A stretch of DNA of 64,000 nt, taken from positions 362,955 through 426,954 of the forward strand of contig NZ_JANDJO010000004.1 of NCBI RefSeq assembly GCF_024331145.1, read 5' to 3'. This document shows positions 35,872-45,983 of the stretch, piece by piece (the first letter of the stretch is position 1; the number at the start of each line of letters is the position of its first letter). The position numbers were made by a program, and so were the translations under genes. This DNA comes from Shimia sp. CNT1-13L.2. GTDB taxonomy: Bacteria > Pseudomonadota > Alphaproteobacteria > Rhodobacterales > Rhodobacteraceae. The notes under the pieces are model-generated. The model was given only the letters and a program-made list of their open reading frames with translations, was not told the DNA's origin and made no database searches.

Positions 35872-38800
35872 CTAGGTAGAGCCTTGGCTGGCGTCAAGGT
35901 ATCCAGTGGTCACAAGCGCCTGTGTCACAAGATCGTGGGGCAAGTTCATCAGTTCCGCATGACGTGTCCAGAGGATCGCGGTTTCGATCTTCTGATCAGG
36001 ATAAATCTGGGACAGCGCGTGAGTATAGGCGCCCATCTGGCGCAAAATCCCCTCGGGAGTGGTCTCTGGCGATGGTGGGACTGTCGCATTGGTTTTGAAA
36101 TCAACGGCAAGGATGCGATCTGGTTCGATGATCAGCCTGTCGATTATGCCGTGCAGACGATGGTCTCCGATCCTCGCAGTAAGCGGGACTTCGGCAAGTG
36201 ATTGCGGTGAAAAGACATGCGCCATGGACGGCGCGTCGAGAACGGTCGTGGCCTCTGCCAGCAAGGGGGCAATGTCATCGGCAAGAGGTGGGAGTTCGGA
36301 CGCCAGAAGGATGTTTGTGCCAACAGCTTGCCATTGGTCTCTTGGATAGTCCGGCAGGTGTTCCAGCAGCAGGTGGATATGGGTTCCCCGCGCCATTGCC
36401 GCCTCTTCATCCAATCCGGCGTCTCCCGGAAGGGCCTTGGCACCGCCCAGATCAGATGGGCTGAGGGATTTCTGTGGCTTCTCGGGTTGTCTGGCCGGCG
36501 TTTTGAAGAGAGCTGGCAAGTCTGGAAGCACGTCCTGCGCCACTTCTTCAACAGCGGTGACGTGGCCGGTCCAATCGCCGTGCGAATATCGAAGGCCTTC
36601 GCCAAAGGGAAACTGCTTTGCTTGCGCGCCAACGGATCCCAGCCCACGACGGATGACGTCGTACCAGGCTTCTCCATCTTTCCCGAGATCCCCGGCCGCA
36701 GCGACGATCAGCCACTTCTCGGCGCGTGTCATTGCCACGTACAAAAGGCGCTTTCGCTCGGCCTTGAGAGTATGCGCCGTCGTGTCACGCGCATCGCTCA
36801 CGAATTGGGGCGACGAGGCAGAAGGTGTTGCCCAAAGCGCGGAGTCTCCGGCCTCGATTATCTGGCTGTCGTTGCGGATCTGTCGCTTACCTGTGTCGGG
36901 CAGGATGACAATGGGCGCTTCCAAACCCTTGGAGCCGTGCACCGTCATGACCCGAATACGATTTCCGGCGCTGTCCATCTGGCGTTTGATTTCAAGCTCG
37001 TCGGTTTCCATCCAGACAAGGAAACCTGTCAAACTGGGCACGGCGCTGCGTTCGTAGGCCAGAGCCTGGGACAGTAGGGCGTTGATTCCGTCTTCGGCCT
37101 CGGTTCCAAGGCGCGCGAGCAGATTGTTGCGGCCACGATGGCGGGTCAGGATACGTTCGATCAGATCATAGGGCCGCAGGAAATCGGTTTGATCCATCAG
37201 ATCGCGTAAAATGGCGAGCGTTTCGGGAAACTCGTCCTTGCGGTTGCGCAGGGCGTTCCAGAGAACCGAGTTGGGTTTTCTGCGATGGGCGAGGTCAAAC
37301 AGCTGTTGTTCGGTCCAGCCCAACAGGGGGGATCGCAGGGCCGTTGCCAACGAAAGATCATCCTCTGGCGTTTCGAGGAAGGACAGCAATGCCCCGAGAT
37401 CGCGCACCGCAAGTTCGGCACCCACCTTGAGGCGGTCGGCTCCGGCAATCGGAAGGTTGCGGGACTTACAGGCGCGAATGATCTCGTGGAACAGATCAGA
37501 GCGGCGCTGTACCAAGATCAGGAAATCTCCGGGTTGAACCGGACGCTGATCGTAGAGGTCTGTTTCACCTTTTTTCGCTGGAATAGTCTCTTTTTCGTGG
37601 ATCATCCGCGCGATTTCATCGGCAACACGATTGGCCAGAACGACGGTGTGGTGCGTTTCGCTTTTCCGGTCGACAGGGATGTACCATTCATCCTTTTCCG
37701 CCTTTGGAGCAGGATCGACCACGGGCCACAGATCGACGCGACCGGGAAGATCGGCATTGAAGGCGCGGTGCTTCATGTCTTGCGGGAAACCGGCGCGTAG
37801 CTGTTCGTCAAAGCAGTGATCGACAAGATTCAGGATCGCGGCAGAGGAGCGGAAGGAATACTCGAGCTCAAGCGATTGCAGAGGTTTGCCCGTTGCCGCG
37901 AGGCGCGTGGCGAAATCCTCTTTCATCCGATCGAATTCGGCGGGATCGGCCCCCTGGAAGCTGTAGATCGACTGTTTTTTGTCGCCCACAACGAAAATCG
38001 TGCGCTCGATATCGCTTCTGGCGCCGGTTCCGCTGGTGAATTCCTGCGCGAGACGTTCAATCACCTGCCACTGAACCGGACTTGTGTCCTGGGCCTCGTC
38101 GACAAGAATGTGATCAATGCCGCCATCAAGACGATACAGCACCCATTCTGCCACGGCCCGGTCATTCAGCAAGGCACGTGCACGCAGGATGAGATCGTCA
38201 AAATCAAGCCAGCCGCGCAGCTGTTTCTGGCGCTCGTATTCCGACAGAAAGGCGTGGCCAAAGGCCGACAACACAGCGGCACGCTCGGCCGCGGCGAGGG
38301 CAAGGCGCGATTGTCTGGCGTCTTCGATGCGCAACATCAGGGCATCAATCTTGGCCACGAGATCGGGGTGATCTTTTTGCAGGGCCTTGGTTGGAACAGA
38401 GCCTATCTTTGCCGAAAAGGGTGCTTTTGCGGATGCGCCCGTCAGAAAGATGCCTTCGAGGATTCCGAGATCCTCGTATGTTGGCGCACCTATTTTTGAC
38501 AGCTTGTCGGCGTTGGTGTGGTCGGTCTTACCGCCGGTGCGGAGAACCTCGATGAAAGACTGAAGCAACTCGGCCTCGCCGCCCAGAAAGACTTTAGCGG
38601 CGATGTCTTCCCGGCTGAGCGATTTGCTCTGGCCCATCAGGTCGAGGAAAAAGCCCGTGTTCTGTCGTGTTTCAAACCTGTCGCGGTGACGAACGATTTC
38701 ATCTGTCAGACCTTCCAGTGTCTCGCCGGTGAAATGCCGCGCGAGGTTCTGTACCAAATCGGCCTGCGCGCCCTCTGCCATATCGGCGACGATATCTTCG

Positions 38801-39270
38801 CGAAGGAGGGCCGCGGCGCGATCTTCCATTTCGGCAAACAGCGGAGACACCCCGGCCTCAAGCGGGAATCGGCGCAGCAGGGAGGAACAGAAAGAGTGGA
38901 TCGTCTGGATTTTCAAACCACCCGGCGTTTCGATTGCGCGCGCGAAAAGGGTGCGCGCATCGCGCAGAAGCGTGCCATCCAGAGGGATTTCCACGCCCAG
39001 TTCATCAAGCTGTTTGCGCAGTTCCGCATCATCCAGCATCGCCCATTCGCCAAGACGCTTGAACAGCCTGTTCTGCATCTCGCTCGCGGCGGCCTTTGTG
39101 TAGGTTAGGCAGAGAATGTGCTGGGGCAGAACACCCGAAAGCAGCAAACGGGCAACGCGATCTGTCAGAACGCGGGTCTTGCCCGAGCCGGCATTGGCCG
39201 AAAGCCAGGTCGATTCATTGGGGCGCGCGGCCTGAACCTGCCGTTCGGTGGCGTCATCGCGTTGGATCAT
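35872..39270 (-). CDS. addA: Double-strand break repair helicase AddA
   Basis: Helicase-nuclease subunit of the AddAB recombination complex, the RecBCD equivalent in alphaproteobacteria. ATG 39270 overlaps the addB stop (ATGA); an in-frame start further up would sit inside addB. The UvrD-type helicase starts with [17 protein letters not shown] (about 24-40); [19 protein letters not shown] near 385 is motif II. The C-terminal nuclease shows [21 protein letters not shown] (split over the D and xxK sites, about 1080-1100). Length 1132 residues, typical. Confidence 0.97.
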   Translation of the reverse strand: MIQRDDATERQVQAARPNESTWLSANAGSGKTRVLTDRVARLLLSGVLPQHILCLTYTKAAASEMQNRLFKRLGEWAMLDDAELRKQLDELGVEIPLDGTLLRDARTLFARAIETPGGLKIQTIHSFCSSLLRRFPLEAGVSPLFAEMEDRAAALLREDIVADMAEGAQADLVQNLARHFTGETLEGLTDEIVRHRDRFETRQNTGFFLDLMGQSKSLSREDIAAKVFLGGEAELLQSFIEVLRTGGKTDHTNADKLSKIGAPTYEDLGILEGIFLTGASAKAPFSAKIGSVPTKALQKDHPDLVAKIDALMLRIEDARQSRLALAAAERAAVLSAFGHAFLSEYERQKQLRGWLDFDDLILRARALLNDRAVAEWVLYRLDGGIDHILVDEAQDTSPVQWQVIERLAQEFTSGTGARSDIERTIFVVGDKKQSIYSFQGADPAEFDRMKEDFATRLAATGKPLQSLELEYSFRSSAAILNLVDHCFDEQLRAGFPQDMKHRAFNADLPGRVDLWPVVDPAPKAEKDEWYIPVDRKSETHHTVVLANRVADEIARMIHEKETIPAKKGETDLYDQRPVQPGDFLILVQRRSDLFHEIIRACKSRNLPIAGADRLKVGAELAVRDLGALLSFLETPEDDLSLATALRSPLLGWTEQQLFDLAHRRKPNSVLWNALRNRKDEFPETLAILRDLMDQTDFLRPYDLIERILTRHRGRNNLLARLGTEAEDGINALLSQALAYERSAVPSLTGFLVWMETDELEIKRQMDSAGNRIRVMTVHGSKGLEAPIVILPDTGKRQIRNDSQIIEAGDSALWATPSASSPQFVSDARDTTAHTLKAERKRLLYVAMTRAEKWLIVAAAGDLGKDGEAWYDVIRRGLGSVGAQAKQFPFGEGLRYSHGDWTGHVTAVEEVAQDVLPDLPALFKTPARQPEKPQKSLSPSDLGGAKALPGDAGLDEEAAMARGTHIHLLLEHLPDYPRDQWQAVGTNILLASELPPLADDIAPLLAEATTVLDAPSMAHVFSPQSLAEVPLTARIGDHRLHGIIDRLIIEPDRILAVDFKTNATVPPSPETTPEGILRQMGAYTHALSQIYPDQKIETAILWTRHAELMNLPHDLVTQALVTTGYLDASQGST

Positions 39271-42200
39271 TTCACATCCTCCGGCATCGGATCGTCGGTG
39301 ATGTCCCATTCGCCAAAACGGGCAAGTTGATCGAAGTCTCCGACATCCCGATCGCTGTGCATGGCGCGGCGCGAGGTAAACCCGTTCTCGGCATCGGCAT
39401 AGTGGCCGATCAGCTTAATGAACTCGTCCCAGACCTGCGCTGCTGGCGTTTTTTCGAGGGGGGCGGGTTCATCCTTTTGCTTGCTGCTCAGGTCCAGATA
39501 AATCGCAGCGGCCACATCAGCGGGATCAATGTCGGCAAAGCCGCCCTGTTCGGCCATCGCGGCTTCGAGAAGGAGCTGTTTGTCAAAGAAGAGCTGCTCA
39601 TCCTCAGATGGCGGACGACCTGTCTTGTAATCATAGAGGATCAGCTGGCCATCCTTCGTGGCATCAACCCGATCCGCCTTGGCGGTCAAGGTGAAATCGA
39701 GCGCGTCAATCCGGGATTTGGCCTGGCGTTCGTATGCAATCGGGGTCGCTGTTTCGCGGCGGCGCTGTTCGCCCTGCACAAAATGTTCCGCAACCCGTTC
39801 GATACGGGCCTGCCACAGGGCGCGCGCTGCGGGCCACGGGACGTTTTGGGCAAGCACGTCGCGTGCGATCTCGGCAAGGCGGGCTTCGGTCAGGTTCGCT
39901 GGTGTTTCGGAGACTTCTTTGACAAAGGTTTCCAGAACCTCATGAAAAGCGATCCCCCGCAAGAGAGCATCCGGCGTTTTCATCAGGCTGTTGAGGGGGC
40001 GCAGACGCAGGACGTGTTTGGCGTAGATCGCATAGGGGTCGCGGATCAGGCGCTTGATCTCTGTCACCGAAAGCTGTTTCGGTCGCGACACTTCTGGCGG
40101 CCGCGGCGATGGGCGCTTGGCCGGTTCGACAGGGTTGATGTCTTCCAGAGCCGCAACCAGACTTAACCAGTTGCTTCCGCGCTGACGCATTCCTTGCAGG
40201 GCCGTGTCTCCCCCTTGCCCTGGCAATCCGCTCATCAGGTTTGTCAGACGGTTGATCCAGCGGGACGGCACGGTTTCGGCTTCGTCCGAGCGGATGGAGC
40301 GGGTGAGCCAGACCTCGGGCGCGCCAATGGCCTGTTGGAAATCATGCGCCGAGAGGCCGATTCGACGTTCGGGAAGCAAAAGGCCCGCGTCATGGCGCAT
40401 TTTGCGGTTCAACCAGGGATCGGGCGAAGGCGCTTCGGGCCAGCTGCCCTCGTTCAAACCGCCAAGGATCACGAGATCGGCGCCCTGAACACGGGCCTCG
40501 AGCGTGCCCCAGATGAGGATGTTGGGATGGCCTTCGTCGCGATCGCGCACCTCTCCGTTTGCGATGACCGCGCCGAACAGATCGCTGTAGTCGGAAACGG
40601 AAATAGGGCCGGCGTATTGGGCGTTTTCCCTGAGCTGCGTCATTAGCTTGGCCGCTTCGCGCCCAGCCGATTTCTCCCAGAGTTCACCACTGCCCTCAGG
40701 CACCTGCCCTCGCGCAATCCGTTCGGCGAGCGATATGTGGGCCTCAAGGCGAACCGCGAAATCACACTCGCCCGGCATCTCCTGATCACAGAACACACTG
40801 ACGAGCCAAGCTGCCCATGTCTGATCTTCCGGATCGCGGGCGGCGGCCCAGGCCTGGAGGATCTCAGGTTGCGGGTACGTCAGGCCCTTTTTGCGAACAT
40901 AAAGTTCGAGTTCCCGAGTCCGCAACAGGTGGTCACCGCGACCTTCGGCGCTGTGTGTCAGGGGGTGTTTGAGAAGCGTCAAAAGCATTTCCGACGTGAG
41001 TTTCTGCTGAAACAGTCTCGAAACATGGCGTAGGAACCGGCCCGGCGGGCTTAGTTGCAAGGGTTGACCGGCACTGTCATCCGGCGTGATGTCCCAGCGA
41101 TCTAACGCGGCCGTCACTTGTCGCGTGAGCATACGATCAGGCGTGATGAGCGCGGCGGTTTGCCCGACTTCGGCCGCCTGGCGCAGGCGCATCGCGATGG
41201 CCATTGCCTCTTCGCGCATGGAGGACGCTTCCAGCAAGGTGACATCTGAAACCGCGTCTTCAATGCCTGTCAGATTTGGCCCCTCGGCCAGCCATTGATC
41301 CGTGACGGGCGCGGGGCGCAAGGCAAGCGAGACAAGCCGGTTGCGGGTTTTGCTGGGCACATCGAGGCCGTGCCAGGGCGCGACATCATTCGGGTGCATC
41401 CCGAGGATGTCCATCAAGCGCCGGAACCTGAACTGGGGGTGATCTTCACTGCTCAGGGCATCGCCCAGGGCATCCCAGACGTGATCGGGCGTTTCGAAAT
41501 CAAATCCCGGCAGCACGATGGCCCCTTGGGGAAGGCGGGCGATGGCCTGCATCAAGAGCATCATCGTACCACGCGATCCAGTGGACCCCGCGAGAATGAC
41601 AGGGTGTTGTGGCGGGTTGAGTGCCCATTCTTCGGTCAGGCGTTCGATCACCAGACGCTGGCGGGTTTCCGCGTCAGGCGTGTCGTCAACGGATTCAAGG
41701 AAATCGCGCGCAATGCCGAAAAAGGTTTTCGCACGCTCCCAGTGGCCAGATTGATCGGACACATCCAATGCCTCGATGGTGTCGGGCGTGACGCCTTCGC
41801 CGCTCATCTCGGACATCAGGGCTGCAAGGCTGTCGGCGAGATCATAAAGCGACGCGCGCGCCGCCAGATCGGGTTGCGCGTCGAGAAGTTGGGAAATCAG
41901 ACGGATCAACTCAAACCGCTTGCGAAGCGGCGGGACTGGTGGAGGGATGTCGTGGGCGTGGGTTGCCCGCCCGAAATCCGACAACAGCCGGATGCGTGGC
42001 AAGAGTGTAGGCGGCCCTTGGTCAAAAATCTCGCGAATGCGCCGCTCCATCCGGTGCGTGTTCACGATCAGTTCGACGCGCGCGAACTCTTCGGGTGGCC
42101 GGTCAGAAAAGCGCGTGCGCAAGCCCTCGGTAAGGTTCTTGGGGAAATCCGCGCCGACGGGAATGCCAAAGACGCGCGGTTTGTCCGAGGGCTCAAACAT
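39267..42200 (-). CDS. addB: Double-strand break repair protein AddB
   Basis: Partner of AddA in end resection. ATG 42200 overlaps the murU stop by eight bases, giving 977 residues with the N-terminus MFEPSDKPRVFGIPVGADFP. The degenerate helicase region lacks a convincing Walker A, which is common in this alphaproteobacterial AddB branch. The C-terminal RecB-like nuclease shows LRGIAFHEVLETF, KADRVD and LILYDYKTGRPP (about 785-880). It is followed by addA with an ATGA overlap. Confidence 0.95.
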   Translation of the reverse strand: MFEPSDKPRVFGIPVGADFPKNLTEGLRTRFSDRPPEEFARVELIVNTHRMERRIREIFDQGPPTLLPRIRLLSDFGRATHAHDIPPPVPPLRKRFELIRLISQLLDAQPDLAARASLYDLADSLAALMSEMSGEGVTPDTIEALDVSDQSGHWERAKTFFGIARDFLESVDDTPDAETRQRLVIERLTEEWALNPPQHPVILAGSTGSRGTMMLLMQAIARLPQGAIVLPGFDFETPDHVWDALGDALSSEDHPQFRFRRLMDILGMHPNDVAPWHGLDVPSKTRNRLVSLALRPAPVTDQWLAEGPNLTGIEDAVSDVTLLEASSMREEAMAIAMRLRQAAEVGQTAALITPDRMLTRQVTAALDRWDITPDDSAGQPLQLSPPGRFLRHVSRLFQQKLTSEMLLTLLKHPLTHSAEGRGDHLLRTRELELYVRKKGLTYPQPEILQAWAAARDPEDQTWAAWLVSVFCDQEMPGECDFAVRLEAHISLAERIARGQVPEGSGELWEKSAGREAAKLMTQLRENAQYAGPISVSDYSDLFGAVIANGEVRDRDEGHPNILIWGTLEARVQGADLVILGGLNEGSWPEAPSPDPWLNRKMRHDAGLLLPERRIGLSAHDFQQAIGAPEVWLTRSIRSDEAETVPSRWINRLTNLMSGLPGQGGDTALQGMRQRGSNWLSLVAALEDINPVEPAKRPSPRPPEVSRPKQLSVTEIKRLIRDPYAIYAKHVLRLRPLNSLMKTPDALLRGIAFHEVLETFVKEVSETPANLTEARLAEIARDVLAQNVPWPAARALWQARIERVAEHFVQGEQRRRETATPIAYERQAKSRIDALDFTLTAKADRVDATKDGQLILYDYKTGRPPSEDEQLFFDKQLLLEAAMAEQGGFADIDPADVAAAIYLDLSSKQKDEPAPLEKTPAAQVWDEFIKLIGHYADAENGFTSRRAMHSDRDVGDFDQLARFGEWDITDDPMPEDVK

Positions 42201-42885
42201 CGTTTTGCTCCAATAGTGCCTCGGCAAGATCAATGCCTTCGGGCGATCCGACATCACACCATTTGCCGGGATAGGACAGGCCGAACAGACGGCCTTCCGC
42301 GAACATCTGATTCCAAAGAATGTTGAGCGAAAACGCCGTTTCGGCCACGCCGTGCAACTTTTCGGTCTTCATGATCTGAATGCCGCCGTAAACGTGGCCC
42401 GGTCCTCGGCTAAGGCGGCCTGTTTTGTCGATAACAAAGTCACCCTTTCCTTTGTGGCCCACAGTCGCGTGCCGCGGAACGCAAAGCAGAAGAGCGTCCA
42501 TCTCTTCAGGGCGCCAAGCCTGTTTCAAAAGTTCAAACGGGTTTGGGCCTTTCCAGATCGCATCGGTATTGGCCGTGAAAACCGGACCCTCCCCCAACAA
42601 AGGCAGTGCGGCACGCAGGCCGCCTCCCGTTTCGAGGATTTCGGGCGCTTCAACGGTTGTTGTGACCTCTGTTTCCGCGAGGTGGTCTTCCAGCTGTTCC
42701 GGCAGATAATGCAGGTTCGCAACGACACGGCCGGGTGCGATCGCGCGGGCGAGATCAAGAGTGTGATCAATCAGCGCCCTGCCCCCGACCTTGACCAGCG
42801 GCTTGGGCTGAGACTTGGTGAGATGCCGCATTCGGGTGCCAAATCCGGCGGCGAACAGCATTACAGCGTCGGGATCGTGGCGCAT
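42193..42885 (-). CDS. murU: Sugar nucleotidyltransferase, N-acetylmuramate-1-phosphate uridylyltransferase type
   Basis: A 230-residue nucleotidyltransferase. The N-terminal LFAAGFGTRMRHLTKSQPKP (about 11-30) has the GxGTRM loop and conserved lysine. Directly downstream of an AmgK-like kinase it should turn MurNAc-1-phosphate into UDP-MurNAc, the cell-wall recycling shortcut described in Pseudomonas. Function is inferred from family and pairing. The 5' part overlaps the kinase gene by 25 bases and the end overlaps addB. Confidence 0.85.
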   Translation of the reverse strand: MRHDPDAVMLFAAGFGTRMRHLTKSQPKPLVKVGGRALIDHTLDLARAIAPGRVVANLHYLPEQLEDHLAETEVTTTVEAPEILETGGGLRAALPLLGEGPVFTANTDAIWKGPNPFELLKQAWRPEEMDALLLCVPRHATVGHKGKGDFVIDKTGRLSRGPGHVYGGIQIMKTEKLHGVAETAFSLNILWNQMFAEGRLFGLSYPGKWCDVGSPEGIDLAEALLEQNDV

Positions 42886-43880
42886 TTTTCTTTCAGTTTC
42901 TTAAGCAGGTCAGGAGTGGGTTCCGGAAGATCGTCAAGTAGCAGGCCCTTTGTCTCGGCCAGCGCCGGATTCGTCAGGTCACGCAGAAGGTATGTCCAAA
43001 CACGCGGGATCAGATCGATGTAGTGGGGTTTGCCAAAGTGCATCGAGAGGCGTGCGAAAACACCGATGATGCGCAGGTTTCGCTGGGCGCCGAGGACATG
43101 GTAGGCGGTTTGGAAATCCTGTTCTACCATGCCAGTCGCGTCGAGATAGCGAGAGATCATCTGCGTTTCGATCTGCGCCGGAACATCGCGCCGCGCGTCC
43201 TGAAGGAGCGAAACGAGATCATAGGCGCGGTGCCCCACAAGGGCGTCTTGAAAATCCAGTAGGCCGACGCGGGCCGAGGCAGAGCGATCCGGGAGCCACA
43301 GCAGGTTTTCCGCGTGATAGTCGCGCTGAATCAAGACCTCGGCCTCGTTTGCGTGGTTTTCCAGAACAGACCGGAAATGGGTTTGGAAACGTGTGGCCTT
43401 GTCTTCGTAGGGCATATCCAGACCGCGCAGATACCAGCGGTAGGCAAGCGCGGCCATTTCGGCCATGAATTCAGGGGTATAGGTCTTCAGGTCGTCGGGC
43501 GCGGCGTGTTTGTGCAGATCGACAAGAACGTCTGTTGCGGTCTCGTAAAGGGGTGTTTCCAGCTCTGGCGAGCGTTCCATGACGCGTGCGAACAGGTCAT
43601 CGCCCAGATCTTCGAGCAGAAGAAAGCCATTGGTGGGATCAGAGGCCAGAACCCTTGGAGCAGATAGGCCCAGATCACACAGATAGGTGTCGATCTTCAC
43701 GAAGGGGCGTACATCTTCGCCCTTTTCGGGCGGCGCATCCATCAGGACGGCCGTTTCGCCGTTCATTTCAAGACGCAGGTAACGGCGGTTGGAGGCGTCT
43801 CCGGCCAGAGGACCAACCTTGGCCGTTTTCCAATCGGTTGTCGCAATGAATTTGTCGATCAGTGTGTCGCGATCAGACAT
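42861..43880 (-). CDS. amgK: Aminoglycoside phosphotransferase-fold kinase, AmgK type
   Basis: A 339-residue kinase of the APH/choline kinase fold, predicted to phosphorylate MurNAc at its anomeric position. ATG 43880 overlaps the tsaE stop by eight bases. The N-lobe has GDASNRRYLRLEM, and the catalytic loop VLIQRDYHAENLLWLPD with LLDFQDALVGHRAYDLVSLL provides the HxD-like and DFQD motifs. Pairing with murU supports the cell-wall recycling role. Such genes are also annotated simply as phosphotransferase. Confidence 0.85.
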   Translation of the reverse strand: MSDRDTLIDKFIATTDWKTAKVGPLAGDASNRRYLRLEMNGETAVLMDAPPEKGEDVRPFVKIDTYLCDLGLSAPRVLASDPTNGFLLLEDLGDDLFARVMERSPELETPLYETATDVLVDLHKHAAPDDLKTYTPEFMAEMAALAYRWYLRGLDMPYEDKATRFQTHFRSVLENHANEAEVLIQRDYHAENLLWLPDRSASARVGLLDFQDALVGHRAYDLVSLLQDARRDVPAQIETQMISRYLDATGMVEQDFQTAYHVLGAQRNLRIIGVFARLSMHFGKPHYIDLIPRVWTYLLRDLTNPALAETKGLLLDDLPEPTPDLLKKLKEKCATIPTL

Positions 43881-44349
43881 CAAGAATTTCCTTAAGGCGT
43901 TGGGGCCAGTGTTCGGATTCAGCCGAGAGTTCGAGAGTTCGTTCACCTTCGGTTGCCGTCATTGCGAACCGCATCGAAAGGGCGTTTTCGGGTGCAAGTT
44001 CGGCAAGCCGGTCAGGCCATTCCACGAGGCAAATCGCATCGGTAAAGGCATCGATCAGCCCCAGTTCGACAACTTCGTCTGGTGATGTGAGGCGATAGAG
44101 GTCCGCGTGCCAGATCTCGCAGCTTGTACCGTCGTAAATCTGGACAAGCGTGAATGTGGGTGAGGGCACATCCTCTGGTTCCGGAAGCAGGGACTGAATC
44201 AGGCTTCGTGCAAAATGGGTTTTTCCGGCACCAATATCGCCCTCTAGCAGAAGGACATCACCACGGTTCAGGAGCCGGCCGATTTCAGCGCCAAGAGCAG
44301 CGGTTTGATCAGGAGAGCCAAGGGAGATCGAGTGGGAAAATGCAACCAT
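43873..44349 (-). CDS. tsaE: tRNA threonylcarbamoyladenosine biosynthesis ATPase TsaE
   Basis: A 158-residue P-loop ATPase of the t6A37 tRNA modification pathway. The Walker A motif LLEGDIGAGKTHFARSLI lies near 34-51, followed by SPTFTLVQIY. It supports the TsaB-TsaD complex; tsaD is in the same window at 58.9-60.0 kb, and tsaB and tsaC are not here. It lies 45 bases after the PAS protein gene and overlaps amgK. Confidence 0.95.
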   Translation of the reverse strand: MVAFSHSISLGSPDQTAALGAEIGRLLNRGDVLLLEGDIGAGKTHFARSLIQSLLPEPEDVPSPTFTLVQIYDGTSCEIWHADLYRLTSPDEVVELGLIDAFTDAICLVEWPDRLAELAPENALSMRFAMTATEGERTLELSAESEHWPQRLKEILDV

Positions 44350-44394
44350 GATCGCAGATTACACGGGGGCACGACGCCCGCAAGCAGCTTGGTT

Positions 44395-45915
44395 TCAGAC
44401 TGTTCGGGTTTTTAATCTCGAGACGTCTGTATCCCCGGAGTCCAGCGGTGAAAAAGAGATGACTTTGAAGCCCGCGCTTAGCGGGGAAAGTTGAAAACTG
44501 AAGGACTGGCCGGACTTCATTTCAAATCTGCCAAAGAAAGGTTTGTCCGAGTCGAGGGTTTCGATGTGGTCTTGCGCCTTTTTCCAGAAATCTGTCTCGG
44601 CGCTGGCTCGCCTCCATTGGGACAAGGCATCCCCAATCGTATAGTTCGCCAGCGTGGTGTCCGGGTCCGTGGACCACAGGGTGCGATAGGCCCGGTTGCT
44701 ATTGCTGATAGTTCCGTTGGGCGACATGACCGCAATCGCGTCGGGCAATGCGTCAATGATTGATTGCCCAAGTTCAATGTCAGCCCGAAACCGCCGTGTT
44801 AACGAAATTTCCGCACTGATATCCTCGAAGAGCAAAGCAATGGCCCCGTCAGGGTGAGGCCGGCCATTGACCTTGTAGGTCAGTCCGCTGGGCAGTGACC
44901 ATGTTTCGCTGTAGCGATCATCGGCTGCCGCCACCACGAGTTCGGCGATCCTTTCGCGCCACGAGGAATAGTTCTTTGGCTCCGGCATCATTCGGTTTTC
45001 GCGAAGACGATCAAAGAATGCCTGCATGTTGGGCCTAGACGAAAGAAAGTCTGCGGGGAGCGATGTGAGATCAATGAGCGCCGGATTGAAGAGGGAAAGC
45101 TGGCGATTTCGATCGAATATCGCCAGGCCAATGGAGAGTTGCGCAAAGGTTTTGGTGAGAGTTTGAACAAACTTCCGTTGCGCGATTTCCGCGCTCACGA
45201 TCGTATTCGCATCCGAGGCATAATGGATAAACGACCCTTCGGCTTTTACGCTGGTCACGTCGAACCAAAGGACAACATTCTCGTTCGGGTTCCTGACGGC
45301 CGTTCGGCGTGGGGTGTCAGATTGCACCGGTGTTTCGAACAATCTGGGAAGGGGTGACATTTTTTCGGCAGGCAGAACCGTTTTGGCCAAAGCGAGGTAT
45401 GCTGTATTTGCCCAGAGCAGTTTGCCCGAAACGTCGGTCTGCCAGATGGGATAAGGCGTATTGGTCATTGCGACTTCGGCGAAACCGGGAGCTGAGTTCT
45501 GGTTTGCGTATGTGCGTGTCTGAATGCGAATGCGGGCGAGATCATCCCATTGATCCAGAATGGCAAAAGTTGGGTCCTGCGGGTTCAGTGCGACAAAACA
45601 CTCTGTTGATCGGCAGTCTCGAGCGCCTTGTTCGGTTGGAAAATTTGGAAAGCGTTCTTGCAGGATGGAAGCAGCGGAAGCCCAATCGATTCCTTGCGGG
45701 GTTTCATTCTTCAACCAAGCGAGGCCGGCTGGATTCGCGTCAACCATTGCCCCGGATTGGAACAGGAGCATTCCTTGTGGGCGGGCGGGATCGGGCACAG
45801 GCAATCCGGGTGAGCCAGCCCGTGTCGCGAAGTTGATCAGTGCGAAAGCCAGCATCGCCAAGGCAAATCCAAGCGGAATTGCGATGAGCCATTGAGAACC
45901 CAGTACTTCGGTCAT
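44395..45915 (-). CDS. Membrane-anchored PAS-domain protein without a kinase domain
   Basis: A 506-residue predicted sensor. One N-terminal transmembrane helix (about 8-30, WLIAIPLGFALAMLAFALI) anchors several PAS-like segments, the clearest near 140-190 (NTPYPIWQTDVSGKLLWANTAYL), 265-300 (LSIGLAIFDRNRQLSLFNPAL) and 395-430 (DALPDAIAVMSPNGTISNSN). The C-terminus ends in a PAS fold; no HisKA, ATPase, GGDEF or HTH region follows. ATG 45915 is preferred over an upstream start. It lies 68 bases downstream of regB on the same strand. Ligand and output are unknown. Confidence 0.8.
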   Translation of the reverse strand: MTEVLGSQWLIAIPLGFALAMLAFALINFATRAGSPGLPVPDPARPQGMLLFQSGAMVDANPAGLAWLKNETPQGIDWASAASILQERFPNFPTEQGARDCRSTECFVALNPQDPTFAILDQWDDLARIRIQTRTYANQNSAPGFAEVAMTNTPYPIWQTDVSGKLLWANTAYLALAKTVLPAEKMSPLPRLFETPVQSDTPRRTAVRNPNENVVLWFDVTSVKAEGSFIHYASDANTIVSAEIAQRKFVQTLTKTFAQLSIGLAIFDRNRQLSLFNPALIDLTSLPADFLSSRPNMQAFFDRLRENRMMPEPKNYSSWRERIAELVVAAADDRYSETWSLPSGLTYKVNGRPHPDGAIALLFEDISAEISLTRRFRADIELGQSIIDALPDAIAVMSPNGTISNSNRAYRTLWSTDPDTTLANYTIGDALSQWRRASAETDFWKKAQDHIETLDSDKPFFGRFEMKSGQSFSFQLSPLSAGFKVISFSPLDSGDTDVSRLKTRTV

Positions 45916-45983
45916 TGCGCCCCACCCACAAAGTCTGGGCAATGTTGGGCGCAAATTGGTTAATGAGGGCTTAAACGCAGTGT

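Noticed and set aside
39267..45915. Frameshift or truncation in the addB-regB region
   Set aside because: All genes read through at expected lengths with normal short overlaps; no broken frame was found.
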